The notes: generated by a model from the sequence alone, not told the origin. 64,000 nt of DNA from Streptomyces sp. AV19 (GCF_015999245.1 NZ_JAEAMR010000006.1:320330-384329); one strand, 5' to 3'; positions 40,665 through 50,536 are shown, counted from the first letter of the stretch. Made by a program: numbers and translations.

Positions 40665-42686
40665 TCAGGGGTGGGCCGGTTCCAGGCAGGCCGTGAGGAC
40701 CGCCGCGTCGTCCCGGTGGCCCGTGGAGGCCGCGGCCTCCAGGAGGGCGTCGGCCAGCCGGGCGGGGTCGTCGCCGGCGTCGGCGGGGACGGAGTGACGC
40801 AACCGGTCGACACCGGCGTCCAGTTCGAGGTCCGGGCCCTCCAGCAGGCCGTCCGTGAGGAGCGCGAGCCAGCGGGCCCCGTCGAGGGGGACGCGCAGCG
40901 TCGGGTACGAGGCCGTCGGCAGGATGCCGAGCGGCGGGCCCGGCCGGGGCGCCAGCGGGCGGGTCGTGCCGTCGGCGAGGCCGAGGAGGGCGGGGACGTG
41001 ACCGGCGGTCGCCGCAGTCAGCTCGCCGCGCCCGCGGTCGACGACCGCGTACGTACAGGTGGTGAAGAGGGACGTGTCGAGGGAGCAGAGCAGGGCGTTG
41101 GCGTGGGCCAGGACCTCGCTCGGCTCCAGGCGGGTGCGCGCGTAGGCGCGTACGGCGGTGCGTACTTGGCCCATGGTCGCGGCCGCCTCGACGTCGTGGC
41201 CCTCGACGTCGCCGATGACCAGGGCGCAGCGCCCGTCGGGGAGCCGGACCGCGTCGTACCAGTCGCCGCCGACGGTGACGCCGTCCCGCGCCGGGCTGTA
41301 CCGGGCCGCCAGCCGCAGGCCGGGCAGATCGGGCAACTCCTCGGGCAGGAGGGCGCGTTGGACGGCGCTCGCCAGGTCGATGCGGGCCTGGACGAGACCG
41401 CAGCGCTCCATGGCCTGGCTGGTGAGCCCGGCGAGGGCGAGGAGGAGGGTGCGTTCGGTCACGGGGAAGTCGTGTTCGCGGGCGTAGCCGAAGAGCAGCG
41501 CCCCGTGGGTGAGCGGGAGCAGTGCCCAGGAGCGGGCCCGGGTGTGGTCCAGCCAGTGGTGCGGGTCGCCGCCGGACAGCTCGCGCATCTCGGCGCGGGA
41601 GCGTACGTACAGGGCCTTGCCCTCGCGCATGACGCGGGCCGTGGCCCCGGCCCTGTCCAGCGGCGTGCCGTCCATCAGCGCGCCCATGCGCACCCCGGTG
41701 CCGGAACCGGCCATGGTGCGCAGCCGTCCGTCCTCGGGGACGACGACGAGCGCGCCGATCGCGTCCGTCGAGGCGCAGAAGTGGTCGGCGACGGCGCGCG
41801 CCACCTCGTCGGTGGTGGTGGCGGAGAGCAGCGTGGTGGCCAGGTCCTGGATCCGGTCGGCGCGGTCGGCCGCGTTGTCGGCCCGCGCCCGGAGCCGGTC
41901 CTCGTGGTGGACGGTGTCGGTGATGTCGCGGGTGACGCCGACCAGGGTGCGGCGGGGCGGGTCGCCGAGCATGTACGTCCGGGCCTTGACCCGCAGCCAG
42001 CGGCCGGCTTTGTCCCCGGCGGCCAGCCGGCAGCGGATGTCCAGGGGCTCGATGCCGTCCACGGCGCGGTAGAAGGCGGTGGTCGCCGCCTCCAGGTCCT
42101 CGGGGGCGATGACTTCCTCGATGCCTTCGCCCGCCGGGCCGGGGGTGATGCCGTACAGCTTCTCCGAGCCCGCGAACCAGCGGTGCCGCAGGGTGTCCGC
42201 GTCCACGCTCCAGGCGGCCAGGTCGACGATCTCCAGGGCGAGCCGGAGCTGGGCCTCCCGCTCGGAGTGCTCTGCGTCGGGGGTGCCGTCGTCCGCCTCG
42301 GCGGCGGCCACGCACAGCCCGGGAGTGCCGAGCGCGCGGACGGTCAGGCGCAGGCCGGTGAGGCGTACGAGGACGGCGTCCCGGGCGGGCAGGGCGAACG
42401 CCGAGGTCACGGCCCGGGCCGCGCGGTCGCGGTCCGCCGCGGGCAGCCGGTCGGTCCAGGGAACCATCGCGCCCTCGGTGCGGCGCCCGCCCAGGAGCTG
42501 CTCCCAGCGGGCGTTCGCCGCCCACTCGACGCCCTCGGCGTCGAGCACGGCCAGGCCCACCGGGGCGTCGAGGAACACCTCGGTCAGCGTCCGTACGACG
42601 TCGACGGGCGGACGGGAACGGCCCGTTGCCGTTCCCGGAGCCGTACGGGGCTCCGGGAACGTGCGGTCCGTGACAGGAGCCGTCAC
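40665..42686 (-). CDS. PAS-GAF-SpoIIE (PP2C) serine phosphatase
   Basis: The 673-residue protein has two PAS-like regions (about 33-75 and 150-260), a GAF domain (about 280-420) and a C-terminal SpoIIE phosphatase domain with RALLPEELPDLPG, VGGDWYDAVRLPDG, IGDVEGHDVEAA and LTDGLLE. Family members dephosphorylate anti-sigma-factor antagonists in partner-switching stress pathways. No anti-sigma or antagonist gene is adjacent. GTG 42684-42686 has AGGAG upstream and overlaps the preceding stop in GTGA; upstream in-frame sequence is Arg-rich and unlikely to be translated. Confidence 0.87.
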   Translation of the reverse strand: MTAPVTDRTFPEPRTAPGTATGRSRPPVDVVRTLTEVFLDAPVGLAVLDAEGVEWAANARWEQLLGGRRTEGAMVPWTDRLPAADRDRAARAVTSAFALPARDAVLVRLTGLRLTVRALGTPGLCVAAAEADDGTPDAEHSEREAQLRLALEIVDLAAWSVDADTLRHRWFAGSEKLYGITPGPAGEGIEEVIAPEDLEAATTAFYRAVDGIEPLDIRCRLAAGDKAGRWLRVKARTYMLGDPPRRTLVGVTRDITDTVHHEDRLRARADNAADRADRIQDLATTLLSATTTDEVARAVADHFCASTDAIGALVVVPEDGRLRTMAGSGTGVRMGALMDGTPLDRAGATARVMREGKALYVRSRAEMRELSGGDPHHWLDHTRARSWALLPLTHGALLFGYAREHDFPVTERTLLLALAGLTSQAMERCGLVQARIDLASAVQRALLPEELPDLPGLRLAARYSPARDGVTVGGDWYDAVRLPDGRCALVIGDVEGHDVEAAATMGQVRTAVRAYARTRLEPSEVLAHANALLCSLDTSLFTTCTYAVVDRGRGELTAATAGHVPALLGLADGTTRPLAPRPGPPLGILPTASYPTLRVPLDGARWLALLTDGLLEGPDLELDAGVDRLRHSVPADAGDDPARLADALLEAAASTGHRDDAAVLTACLEPAHP

Positions 42687-43342
42687 CGGACCCGGCTCCT
42701 GCCGGACGGACGCCGGACGGTCACCACGATCGTCCCGGCGACGACGGCGACGCCGACACCGGCCAGGAACAGATCCGCGTCCCATGCGTCACCGTTCGAG
42801 GGGGCCGCGCCGGTGCGCGGCGCGCCTTGAGGGACGGTGCCGGACGCGGTCCGCGGGCCCGTGCCGGCGGTCTGTCCGGTCGTGTGGTGCACCGGGGCGA
42901 GGCCGCGGCCGCCGTTCTGGCCGTGGTGTGCCGGGTTCACGGGGTGGGGCTGCGGCGCGGGTGCCGGACCGGGCGGTGAGGCGTCCACCCTGAGCTGGGT
43001 CTGCGCGCTGCCGTTGCTGCACACCAGCCGTACCGGGTACGTGCCCTGTCCGGCCGTGACGAGCAGGGTGCCGCGGATGTGCTCGGGCCGGATGTCGGTG
43101 AGGCCGACCTGTCCCGCCCGGGAGGACACGGACCGTACGCTCGCGCCCGGGTAGGGGGCACAGGCGCCGGTGATCGACACCGTCTTCCCGTTGACGGTCT
43201 CGTGGGGGCTGATGCCGATGGTGGCGGCGCCCACGAGGGGGTCGGGCCGGGGCGGCGGGTCGGCCACGGCGGCCGGGGCGCCGAGGGCCCCGCCCAGGAC
43301 GAGCGCGGAACCGGTCGCGGTCGCGCAGAGGAGGCGACGCAT
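42683..43342 (-). CDS. Secreted, C-terminally membrane-anchored protein
   Basis: The product has 219 residues from ATG 43342: a signal peptide (MRRLLCATATGSALVLGGAL, AAVADPPP), an all-beta Ig-like domain with two cysteine pairs (GACAPYP, LVCSNG), and a Pro/His/Gly/Thr-rich stalk. It ends with a hydrophobic C-terminal helix and a basic tail (AVVAGTIVVTVRRPSGRSR). There is no LPxTG, so it is not an obvious sortase substrate despite lying 150 bp from a sortase gene. Its stop overlaps the phosphatase GTG. Confidence 0.75.
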   Translation of the reverse strand: MRRLLCATATGSALVLGGALGAPAAVADPPPRPDPLVGAATIGISPHETVNGKTVSITGACAPYPGASVRSVSSRAGQVGLTDIRPEHIRGTLLVTAGQGTYPVRLVCSNGSAQTQLRVDASPPGPAPAPQPHPVNPAHHGQNGGRGLAPVHHTTGQTAGTGPRTASGTVPQGAPRTGAAPSNGDAWDADLFLAGVGVAVVAGTIVVTVRRPSGRSRVR

Positions 43343-43495
43343 GGGATCCACATCCTTTCCGAGGGGTTCGGACGGTTTCTCCGAGGGGTTCAGATGGTTT
43401 CGTCCCCACCCTGGGTGCGGGCGGGGCCCGGGAGGGTCGGACGGCCGGGGGACCGGCGGGGCCGGGACGCCGTCCCCCGACCGGGCCCCGGCAAT

Positions 43496-44125
43496 TCACC
43501 GCCCGGCGGCCAGATCCGCGTAGACGACGACGTTGTCGCGGTAGCCACCCGCCCCGTCCCGAGGTCCTCCGCAGGTGACCAGGCGCAGCCGGGGCGTTCC
43601 CGAGGTGCCCGCGTACACCTCGCGCGACGGGAAGTCCGCCTTGGGGTATTCGCGCACCCGCCGGACGGTGAACGCGACCGTGCGGCCGTCCGCCCGCAGG
43701 ACGGAGATCCGCCCGCCGGGGCCCAGTTCGCCGAGGCGGAAGAACGCGCCGTCGCCGTAGCGCCCGACGGTCGAGTGCCCGAGGAGGACGGACGCGCCGG
43801 GCGCGCCGGGGACGGGCGAGCCCTCGTACCAGCCGACGGGCGCGTCCGGCTCGATGGGCGGGACGGCGACGGTGCCGTCGGGCTCCAGGCCCAGGGGGAC
43901 CACCCGTGCGGTGAGCCCCAGCGCGGGCACGGTCACCCGCACCGGCTCCGCGCTTCCAGGCGGCGCGGAAGAACTTCCCGATGGCACGGGAGAACTTCCC
44001 CACGGAGCGGAAGGCGGCGGCACCGGGCCCGGCCGGCCGAAGCTCAGCAGGAGCGCGGCCAGGCCGGCGGCGGCCGGCAGCAGGAGGACGAGGAGTCCCC
44101 ACCCGTGCCGCCGGCCGCCGGGCAT
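43496..44125 (-). CDS. Class F sortase
   Basis: The 209-residue protein has an N-terminal transmembrane helix (residues about 10-29), a Pro/Ser-rich linker and a sortase beta-barrel. His117 (LLGHSTVGRYG), Cys185 (LVTCGG) and Arg196 (GGYRDNVVV) form the catalytic set. Class F sortases cleave or transpeptidate cell-surface proteins in actinobacteria; substrates are mostly unknown. ATG 44123-44125 overlaps the upstream USP stop by 1 bp (TGATG). Confidence 0.87.
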   Translation of the reverse strand: MPGGRRHGWGLLVLLLPAAAGLAALLLSFGRPGPVPPPSAPWGSSPVPSGSSSAPPGSAEPVRVTVPALGLTARVVPLGLEPDGTVAVPPIEPDAPVGWYEGSPVPGAPGASVLLGHSTVGRYGDGAFFRLGELGPGGRISVLRADGRTVAFTVRRVREYPKADFPSREVYAGTSGTPRLRLVTCGGPRDGAGGYRDNVVVYADLAAGR

Positions 44126-44634
44126 CACCCGTCCCGTCCGGCCGCGACGGCGGACCGCCGCCCGTCCCGGTGCCGCTCCCGGGCGCCGGCCGCCGGGACG
44201 ACCAGGACCGGGCCGCGGGCGTGCCGCACGCAGTAGCGGCTCACCGAGCCGGTGAGGAAGCGGTGCACCGCGCCGTGCGAACCGCCGCCGACGACGAGCA
44301 GGTCGCCGTCCTCGGCCGCGCTCGCCACCAGCGCAGGGCCCGTCCGGCCGCGCACCACGACCGGCGAGCACCGCAGGCCGTCCGGTTCGCCGCCGAACGC
44401 GCACACGCACGCGTCGTGCAGATCGTCCCGGGCCTGGTGCGCCAGCTCGCGGGCGGTCCGCTCGTCCGGCGGCCACAGCAGGTCGATGTAGTCGCCCTGG
44501 GGCGAGGAGTAGATGAAGACCGGATGCAGCTCGGCGCCGTGCCGGCGGGCCTCGCCCGCGGCCTGCCGGAGTGCGACGAGGCTGCCCGCGGAGCCGTCGA
44601 CCCCCACCACGACACGTCGTACGGAGTGGTTCAT
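44125..44634 (-). CDS. Universal stress protein (UspA family)
   Basis: This is a 169-residue single Usp domain. VVVGVDGSAGSLVALRQA is the N-terminal strand-loop with the nucleotide-contacting Asp, and VVGGGSHGAVHRFLTGSVS is the glycine-rich phosphate loop, slightly shorter than the usual G-x2-G-x9-G(S/T). It ends HARGPVLVVPAAG and a basic tail. It is coupled to the sortase gene downstream. Two more Usp genes lie at 49907 and 50537. Confidence 0.87.
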   Translation of the reverse strand: MNHSVRRVVVGVDGSAGSLVALRQAAGEARRHGAELHPVFIYSSPQGDYIDLLWPPDERTARELAHQARDDLHDACVCAFGGEPDGLRCSPVVVRGRTGPALVASAAEDGDLLVVGGGSHGAVHRFLTGSVSRYCVRHARGPVLVVPAAGARERHRDGRRSAVAAGRDG

Positions 44635-44840
44635 TTCCCGGTCCCTTCCTCGTCCCGTTTTTCCGCTTCGGGTTCGGTCCGCTCGCGTCGGGCCGTGCCC
44701 ACCACGCTAGGGAAGCCCCTGCCACCTGCGGATCCCTCGTCCGGCTGGCCAGGCGGGGGAGCGCCTCGGCCGATCGGCGGACACCGCCGTGGTCCTTCCG
44801 GTTGCGGCCGTGTCCGGGGCGCCGAATCGTGGGATCCGGC

Positions 44841-46973
44841 ATGATCCGGTGGCTGCTGCGGCACGAGGACGGTCCGCCCGCCCTGCGGCGCGCGGTCTGG
44901 ATCGTGCTGGCCGGGTGCGTCCCCTTCTTCGCCCTGCGCTACGGCCTCCACCGGCCGGTCGCCGCCCTCTACGCGATCTTCGGCGCGCTGCCGCTGGTCC
45001 TCTTCTGCCACGTGCCCGGCCCGCCCCGGCAGCGCACCCGCACGCTGCTCGCGGCCCTGCCGGTCGGCTGGCTCATGGTCACGGCGGGCACCCTGCTCGC
45101 GGTGCGCTCCTGGGCGGCGGCCTGCGGGATGCTCGTCGTCGGGTTCCTGGTCGCCTTCTGCGCGGCGCTCGGCCCGCGCGCGGCCGCCCTGTCCATCGCC
45201 CACCAGCTCTACTACGTCCTGCCGTGCTTCCCGCCCTACGCGCCGCAGACGCTCGGGTCCCGGCTCGCCGGCCTGACCGTCGGCATCCTCTGCACGGCCC
45301 TGGCCGAACGCTTCGTGTGGCCCGAACCGGCCCCCGTGCCCTACCGTGCCGTCCTCGCCGACGCGGCCGACGCCGTGGCCCGCCACGCGGAACGCACCGC
45401 CGTGGCGCTCGCCGCCGGCACGGGACTGGCCGCCCTCCGGGGCGCCGCCGACCGGGCCCTGGACGCCGCCCGGCTCTCCCGGGTGCCGGCCGCCGAACGC
45501 CCCACCTCGCCCTCCATGTCCGACCGGGCCCTGAACCACGCCCACGCCGCCCTGCGGTACGTGCGCGACCAGCTCGACCGGCTGCACGCCTGCCCCGATG
45601 TGCCCCACCCGGTGTCGGCGGAGCTCCTGCGGCAGGCCGCCGCGGCCCTGCGCCCAGCCGCCGCAGCGCTGCGCGACGGCTCCGCCGGGCCGCCGCCGCC
45701 CGACGAACTGGCCGCCGCGCTCGGCACGTTCGACACGGCCCGCGCCCGGACGCTGGACCGCGTCTCCGCCGCCGGACTGCGCCAGGACGCCCTGGTGCGG
45801 GCCGCGGCCGAGGGCACCCGGATGGTCACGGAGGCCACCCGGATCGCCCTGGGCGCCCGGCCCGCGCCGCCGCGATCCGGCGTCACACCGGCGGACGAGC
45901 CCTTCGGCTACGCCCTGGTGTCCGGCCCGGGGCGCTGGTGGTGGCGGCTGCGCGCCCATCTCACCCCCGGATCGGTGCTGTTGCAGAACGCCGTGCGCGT
46001 CGCCGTGGCCCTGGCGGCCGCCCGGCTGCTCGCCGGGGCGCTCGACCTCTCCCACGGGTTCTGGGTGCTGCTGGCGACCCTCAGCCTCATGCGCACCTCG
46101 GCGGCCGACACCCGCAGCGCCCTCGTCCCCGCCTTCCTCGGCACGGCCGCCGGCGCCGCGCTCGCCGCCGGCCTGCTCTACGCGGTCGGCGACCGGCCCG
46201 TGTACTACGCCGTGCTGCTGCCGGTCGTCGTCCTCGTGGGCTTCGGCGTCGGACCGGTGCTGGGACCGGCCTGGATGCAGGCGGCGATGACCCTGACCTT
46301 CGTCCTCATCTTCTCCCAGCTCGCGGCGCCCCACTGGGAACTGTCCGGCGTGCGGCTGGTCAACGTGGTGATCGGCGGCTCCGTCGGGGCGCTGGCCGGA
46401 CTGCTCGCCTGGCCGCGCGGCGCGCACGGCCGGCTGCGGCAGGCGTTCGCCGACGCGCTCACCGCGTCGGCCGCCCTGTGCCGGTCCGTGACGGGCGCCC
46501 TGTGCACGGGCGGCGACGGACCGGTGGGCCTGCACCGGGCCCGGAAAGCGGTGCTGCTCGCCGAGGCCACATACCTCCAGTACCGCACCGAGCGTCACCC
46601 CGGGCGCGACCCGGACCCGGTCTGGGGCGACGCCATGGCGGCGGCCTACCAGGCGCTCCGCGGCGGCGAGGCGACGGTGGGCCGGCACCGCGCCGGCCAC
46701 CGGGTCCCGCTCCCGGCCGCGGCGGCGGACCGGCTCGCCGCGCTGGCCGCCCGGGCGGCGGAGGAGTACCTGCGGTCGGCGGCCGCGCTCCGGGCCGGCC
46801 GGTGGCGGGAGACGGGCCCGCCGCCGGTGTGCCCCGCGCGGGAGTCGGCGCCGCTGCGGTACGTGGTCGAGCACGGTGCCGAAATCCCCCCGGAACGGGC
46901 CCTGTTGACCGCCGACGCGGAGGCGTGGCTGACGGGGGCGGCGGAGACGGCCGGACGGGTGCGGACCCGGTGA
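44841..46973 (+). CDS. FUSC-family (YccC/aromatic-acid exporter-like) membrane protein
   Basis: The 710-residue protein has two clusters of transmembrane helices (about residues 20-165 and 375-540) around a helical cytoplasmic region, the FUSC duplication. GALPLVLFCHVPGPP, SHGFWVLLATLSLMRTSAAD and GPAWMQAAMTLTFVLIFSQL are characteristic. It may export aromatic or hydroxybenzoate-like compounds. It diverges from the USP-sortase genes across about 200 bp. Confidence 0.82.
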   Translation: MIRWLLRHEDGPPALRRAVWIVLAGCVPFFALRYGLHRPVAALYAIFGALPLVLFCHVPGPPRQRTRTLLAALPVGWLMVTAGTLLAVRSWAAACGMLVVGFLVAFCAALGPRAAALSIAHQLYYVLPCFPPYAPQTLGSRLAGLTVGILCTALAERFVWPEPAPVPYRAVLADAADAVARHAERTAVALAAGTGLAALRGAADRALDAARLSRVPAAERPTSPSMSDRALNHAHAALRYVRDQLDRLHACPDVPHPVSAELLRQAAAALRPAAAALRDGSAGPPPPDELAAALGTFDTARARTLDRVSAAGLRQDALVRAAAEGTRMVTEATRIALGARPAPPRSGVTPADEPFGYALVSGPGRWWWRLRAHLTPGSVLLQNAVRVAVALAAARLLAGALDLSHGFWVLLATLSLMRTSAADTRSALVPAFLGTAAGAALAAGLLYAVGDRPVYYAVLLPVVVLVGFGVGPVLGPAWMQAAMTLTFVLIFSQLAAPHWELSGVRLVNVVIGGSVGALAGLLAWPRGAHGRLRQAFADALTASAALCRSVTGALCTGGDGPVGLHRARKAVLLAEATYLQYRTERHPGRDPDPVWGDAMAAAYQALRGGEATVGRHRAGHRVPLPAAAADRLAALAARAAEEYLRSAAALRAGRWRETGPPPVCPARESAPLRYVVEHGAEIPPERALLTADAEAWLTGAAETAGRVRTR

Positions 46974-47128
46974 CCGGTGGGTCGCCCCCAACTCCGAACG
47001 AAGGAGCGGCGGATCGTTACCCCGCCCCCCACACGAGGGACCCGCCGCATGCGCCCCGGCGGTGCCGGGCAGGGTGCCTCCGACCCGATGACCTCGTGAC
47101 CCAATCACCTCGTACGGAAAGGACGTTC

Positions 47129-47362
47129 ATGCGTCGCCGCATCGCCTCCGTCCTCCTCGGAGCCGCCGCGCTCCTCAGTGTCCTCGCAGGCCCCGCCAGC
47201 GCCCATGACGGAAAACCGGACGAGGGCCTCAGTGGCCTCTTCGGCGGCCACAACGGGGGCAGGAACGGGAACGGAAACGCCAACGGCCAGGGAAACTACG
47301 CCCTCTTCGGCCTCCAGATGCCCATCTTCTCGGTCGGCCAGGGCGAGATCGGCCGGAAGTGA
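47129..47362 (+). CDS. Small secreted Gly/Asn-rich protein
   Basis: The 77-residue precursor has a signal peptide (MRRRIASVLLGAAALLSVLA, GPASA-HD) and a roughly 50-residue mature part rich in Gly and Asn (GGHNGGRNGNGNANGQGN), ending with LFGLQMPIFSVGQGEIGRK. There are no cysteines and no chaplin repeats. GGAAAGGA precedes the ATG. Function unknown. It converges on the LysR gene. Confidence 0.7.
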   Translation: MRRRIASVLLGAAALLSVLAGPASAHDGKPDEGLSGLFGGHNGGRNGNGNANGQGNYALFGLQMPIFSVGQGEIGRK

Positions 47363-47440
47363 ACGAGACCGGCCGGACGTGAACCCGGGAGGCCGGAGGA
47401 GAGCCGCGGAACGGGCCCGCGAAGGGACCGCCGGGAGGCG

Positions 47441-48355
47441 TCAGTCCGCGTTCCCGGCCCCCGCCTCCTCCGCCAGCGCCGTCGCGCAGGCCAGCGCCTC
47501 GTCGCGCGGGTGCGCCGCCGTGTAGACCGTGAGCTCGCGCAGCAGCCGGGGGGCGGGGTGCGCCGCCACCTTCCGCAGGTCCGGGGGCAGCGCGTCCGCG
47601 GGGACGAGGGTGAGGCCCACGCCCTGGCGCGCCAGCGCGACCGCCGCCTCGGCCTGCGGCACCTCCACGGCGATCCGCGGATGGAACCCGGCCGCCCGGA
47701 ACGCCTCGGCGAACGCCTCACCGGGGCCGTGGCCCTGGTGGCCGATCCAGCGCCGCCCCGACAGGTCCTCCAAGTGGGCCGTGCGCCCGCACAGTTCGTC
47801 GTCCTCGGGACAGACGATCACCAGCTCCTCGGTGCCGAGGGCGAGCACCCGCCCGTCCCAGCCGACCGGCCGCGGCCCCACGCCCAGGTCCACCGCGCCC
47901 GCGGCGACGGAGTCCTGGAGCTGGGACCGGCTGCCGTGCGGGCGGACGCAGACGGGAGCCGCGGGGTGGGCCAGGGTCCACTGCCGCACGCCCGGCAGCA
48001 GCGCGGCGGGCAGCGCCGCGTGCACCGTGCCGATGCGCAGCGCCCGCCGCCTGCCGCGGGCCGCCGAGCGCGCCGCCGAGGTCGCCTCCTGCGCGCAGCG
48101 CAGGGTCGTGCGCGCGTAGGGCAGGAAGGCCGCGCCCGCCTCCGTGGGGCGCACGCCCTCGGGGCGGCGCTCCAGGAGGGCGGTGCCGACCGTCCGTTCC
48201 AGGGTGCGCAGTTGCTGGGAGACCGTGGGTTCCGTCACATGCAGCCGCTCGGCCGCCCGCGTCAGCCGGCCCTCGTGCACCACGGTCACCAGGTATTCCA
48301 GCTGGCGCAGGGACAGGTTGCTCGCGCTGCGCTCCGTTTCCGTGCCCTGTGCCAT
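47441..48355 (-). CDS. LysR-family transcriptional regulator
   Basis: The 304-residue protein has an N-terminal winged HTH (LSLRQLEYLVTVVHEGRLTR, AAERLHVTEPTVSQQLRTLE) and a two-lobed effector domain (ALRIGTVHAALPAALLPGVR, VALARQGVGLTLVPADALP). It diverges from the secreted-protein gene at 48504 across 148 bp and is a candidate regulator of it. Effector unknown. Confidence 0.9.
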   Translation of the reverse strand: MAQGTETERSASNLSLRQLEYLVTVVHEGRLTRAAERLHVTEPTVSQQLRTLERTVGTALLERRPEGVRPTEAGAAFLPYARTTLRCAQEATSAARSAARGRRRALRIGTVHAALPAALLPGVRQWTLAHPAAPVCVRPHGSRSQLQDSVAAGAVDLGVGPRPVGWDGRVLALGTEELVIVCPEDDELCGRTAHLEDLSGRRWIGHQGHGPGEAFAEAFRAAGFHPRIAVEVPQAEAAVALARQGVGLTLVPADALPPDLRKVAAHPAPRLLRELTVYTAAHPRDEALACATALAEEAGAGNAD

Positions 48356-48503
48356 AGCTCTTGCCTATCTCTGCTTCGGTGAATTCTTCTTGATCCCGGC
48401 CCGGCCGCCGGGTTTCAGTGAACCCGTGGCCGAGGGGCGGTCCCGCGAGGAGACAGCGGGGTCCGGGGAGGTGCTCGAAGCGGCCCCGCCCGGAAGGAAG
48501 TCC

Positions 48504-49889
48504 ATGAAGTTCTCTCGCCGTTCACTGCTGCTGCCCGTGCTGCTGGCCGGGGTGGCCGTGCCGCTGGCCGCGCTCCCCGCCTCCGCCGACACCGGAGGTT
48601 CCGGGGGCTCCGGAGGCTCCGGAGGTTCCGGGGGCAACCGCACCCCGCCGTCCCTCTCGCTCGGCGACGGCCCGTCCGACAAGCAGGCCGTGACCGTCGT
48701 CCGGCCGGCCGGCGACGGCAAGGCCGGGCAAGTCCAGGTCGGGGGCGCCCGGTTGACGGGCTACGACGCCTCCGGCGGACACGCCGTCCTGTCGGCCGGC
48801 GCCTCGTCCGACGGCGTCAAGGGCAGCCCCGCGGAGCTCCGCGGGGGCGATGTGATCGCCGCACCCGCGACGCCGGTGGCGCCGCAGGGCGCGCTGGTGA
48901 AGGTCAAGGCCGTGCACCCGCAGGCGGGCGGCTCGGTCTCCGTCGACACCGCGCCGGCGACCCTGGCCGACGCGCTCGGCGACGCCAAGGCCGACCTCCG
49001 CGTCCCGCTGACCGCGGCCGACCTGAAGGTCAAGTCGCCCGGGGGCGGCGGAAAGGTCTCCGCCGGGCAGGGCAACGGGCAGGGCATCCGCTTCGACGTG
49101 GACGTGCCGATGCCGTCCGGGGTCAAGCCCACCGAGGGCCACTCCTCCGCGCTCAAGGGCCACTTGGACCTCAAGCCGGAGATGCTGTTCTCCTACGAAC
49201 GGGCCCACTGGTACTCGGTCCAGCCGTCCAGGGCCACCATCGGCATGGCCGCCGACTACGACTACGGCTTCGCCGCCCACGCCGAGGGCACCGCCTCGTA
49301 CGACACCGGGCACAAGCCGCTGCACATCCCGGCGGCCGAGGTCGATGTCAACAAGACCGTCTGGGTGGGCCCGGTGCCGATCGTGCTCAACCTCAAGGTG
49401 AACTACTTCTACGACATCGCGGCCGACGGGAAGATCACGCTCGACGCCGAGCAGGACACCAAGGGACACCTGGAGGTCGGCGCCAAGTACGACGCGGACC
49501 ACGGCTGGAGCGCGCTCTCCGGCCCCGAGCCCACCACCACCGGCACCCCGGCCCGCGTCGAGGGCTCGGCCACCGCGAAGGCGGGCATCGGCACGCACGC
49601 CGAACTCGGCCTGTACGGCTCGGTCGGCGTCACCGCCGAGGCCATGCCGTACCTGAAGGCCACCGTGCACGGCACGGCCGGCGACACCAAGAGCGTGCCG
49701 GACGCCAAGTCCGTCAACGACCCCAAGTCCGTCAACGACGCCAAGGCCGACTGGGCCCTGTACGGCGGAGGCGAGCTCACCGGCTCGTTCTTCGCCAGGC
49801 TGAACGTCTTCGGTACCAAGGTCCTCGACAAGACCTGGGACTTCCCCAAGATCTCGTACGAGCACCAGCTGGCCGGCAGCCGGTCCTGA
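48504..49889 (+). CDS. Large secreted protein with Gly-Ser linker
   Basis: The 461-residue product has a signal peptide (MKFSRRSLLLPVLLAGVAVP.. ASAD). A Gly-Gly-Ser repeat near residues 31-44 comes from a 9-bp DNA repeat, and a long all-beta mature domain follows. KSVPDAKSVNDPKSVNDAKA near the C-terminus is a short internal repeat. No catalytic motif or anchor is seen. GGAAGGAAG precedes the ATG. I do not recognise the family. Confidence 0.75.
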   Translation: MKFSRRSLLLPVLLAGVAVPLAALPASADTGGSGGSGGSGGSGGNRTPPSLSLGDGPSDKQAVTVVRPAGDGKAGQVQVGGARLTGYDASGGHAVLSAGASSDGVKGSPAELRGGDVIAAPATPVAPQGALVKVKAVHPQAGGSVSVDTAPATLADALGDAKADLRVPLTAADLKVKSPGGGGKVSAGQGNGQGIRFDVDVPMPSGVKPTEGHSSALKGHLDLKPEMLFSYERAHWYSVQPSRATIGMAADYDYGFAAHAEGTASYDTGHKPLHIPAAEVDVNKTVWVGPVPIVLNLKVNYFYDIAADGKITLDAEQDTKGHLEVGAKYDADHGWSALSGPEPTTTGTPARVEGSATAKAGIGTHAELGLYGSVGVTAEAMPYLKATVHGTAGDTKSVPDAKSVNDPKSVNDAKADWALYGGGELTGSFFARLNVFGTKVLDKTWDFPKISYEHQLAGSRS

Positions 49890-49906
49890 CCGCCGGCGGG
49901 GCCGGG

Positions 49907-50416
49907 TCATCGTCCCGGCCCCGCCGCGGCGGCGACCCGGTCGTCCGCCGTGTCGGGCCGGACGACGAGGACGGGGCAGGCGGCGTGCCTGAGGCAGTGC
50001 CGGCTGACCGAGCCGCGGACGAAGCGGTGCAGCACACCGTGACTCCCGGCGCCCATGACCAGCAGGTCCGTGCCGTGGTGGCTCAGCGCGACCAGCGCCG
50101 CGCCGGCGTCCGCGCGCACGGTCCGGGGACGGAACCCCGTGATCCCCGCGGTGGGCGCGTCCGGACCGAGTGCCGCCTCGCAGGTGCGCCGCAGCACTGC
50201 TTCCGCGGCCTGCTCCCAATGGGCGCGGACGTCGGCCGGCGCCGGGTTGACCGCGTCGGCGGCCTCCCCGCCCGGCGGCGACCACGCGAACACCGGGCAC
50301 AGGACCGCGCCGTGGCGGGCCGCCTCCCGCGCGCCCTGCCGAAGGGCCGCGACGCTGCCCGCCGAGCCGTCCACTCCGACGACGACCCGCTCGACCGTCT
50401 CCGACATCACGCTCAC
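49907..50416 (-). CDS. Universal stress protein (UspA family)
   Basis: The 169-residue single Usp domain has VVVGVDGSAGSVAALRQG at the N-terminus and VMGAGSHGVLHRFVRGSVSR as the phosphate loop, then HAACPVLVVRP. It is very like the protein at 44125-44634 and probably arose by local duplication. A second in-frame ATG (50407) is possible. It converges on the secreted-protein gene with a 17-bp gap. Confidence 0.87.
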   Translation of the reverse strand: MSVMSETVERVVVGVDGSAGSVAALRQGAREAARHGAVLCPVFAWSPPGGEAADAVNPAPADVRAHWEQAAEAVLRRTCEAALGPDAPTAGITGFRPRTVRADAGAALVALSHHGTDLLVMGAGSHGVLHRFVRGSVSRHCLRHAACPVLVVRPDTADDRVAAAAGPGR

Positions 50417-50536
50417 TCCTCATCCCTCATCGGTGTCTTCGATTGCTTCTCCCGCCAGCGTGGCGGCCGCGTCCCGGGCCCGGGATCGGGCGTCCGGAGG
50501 GGGCGCCGGCGGACGGCCGGGTCCCCCGGCCGGTGC

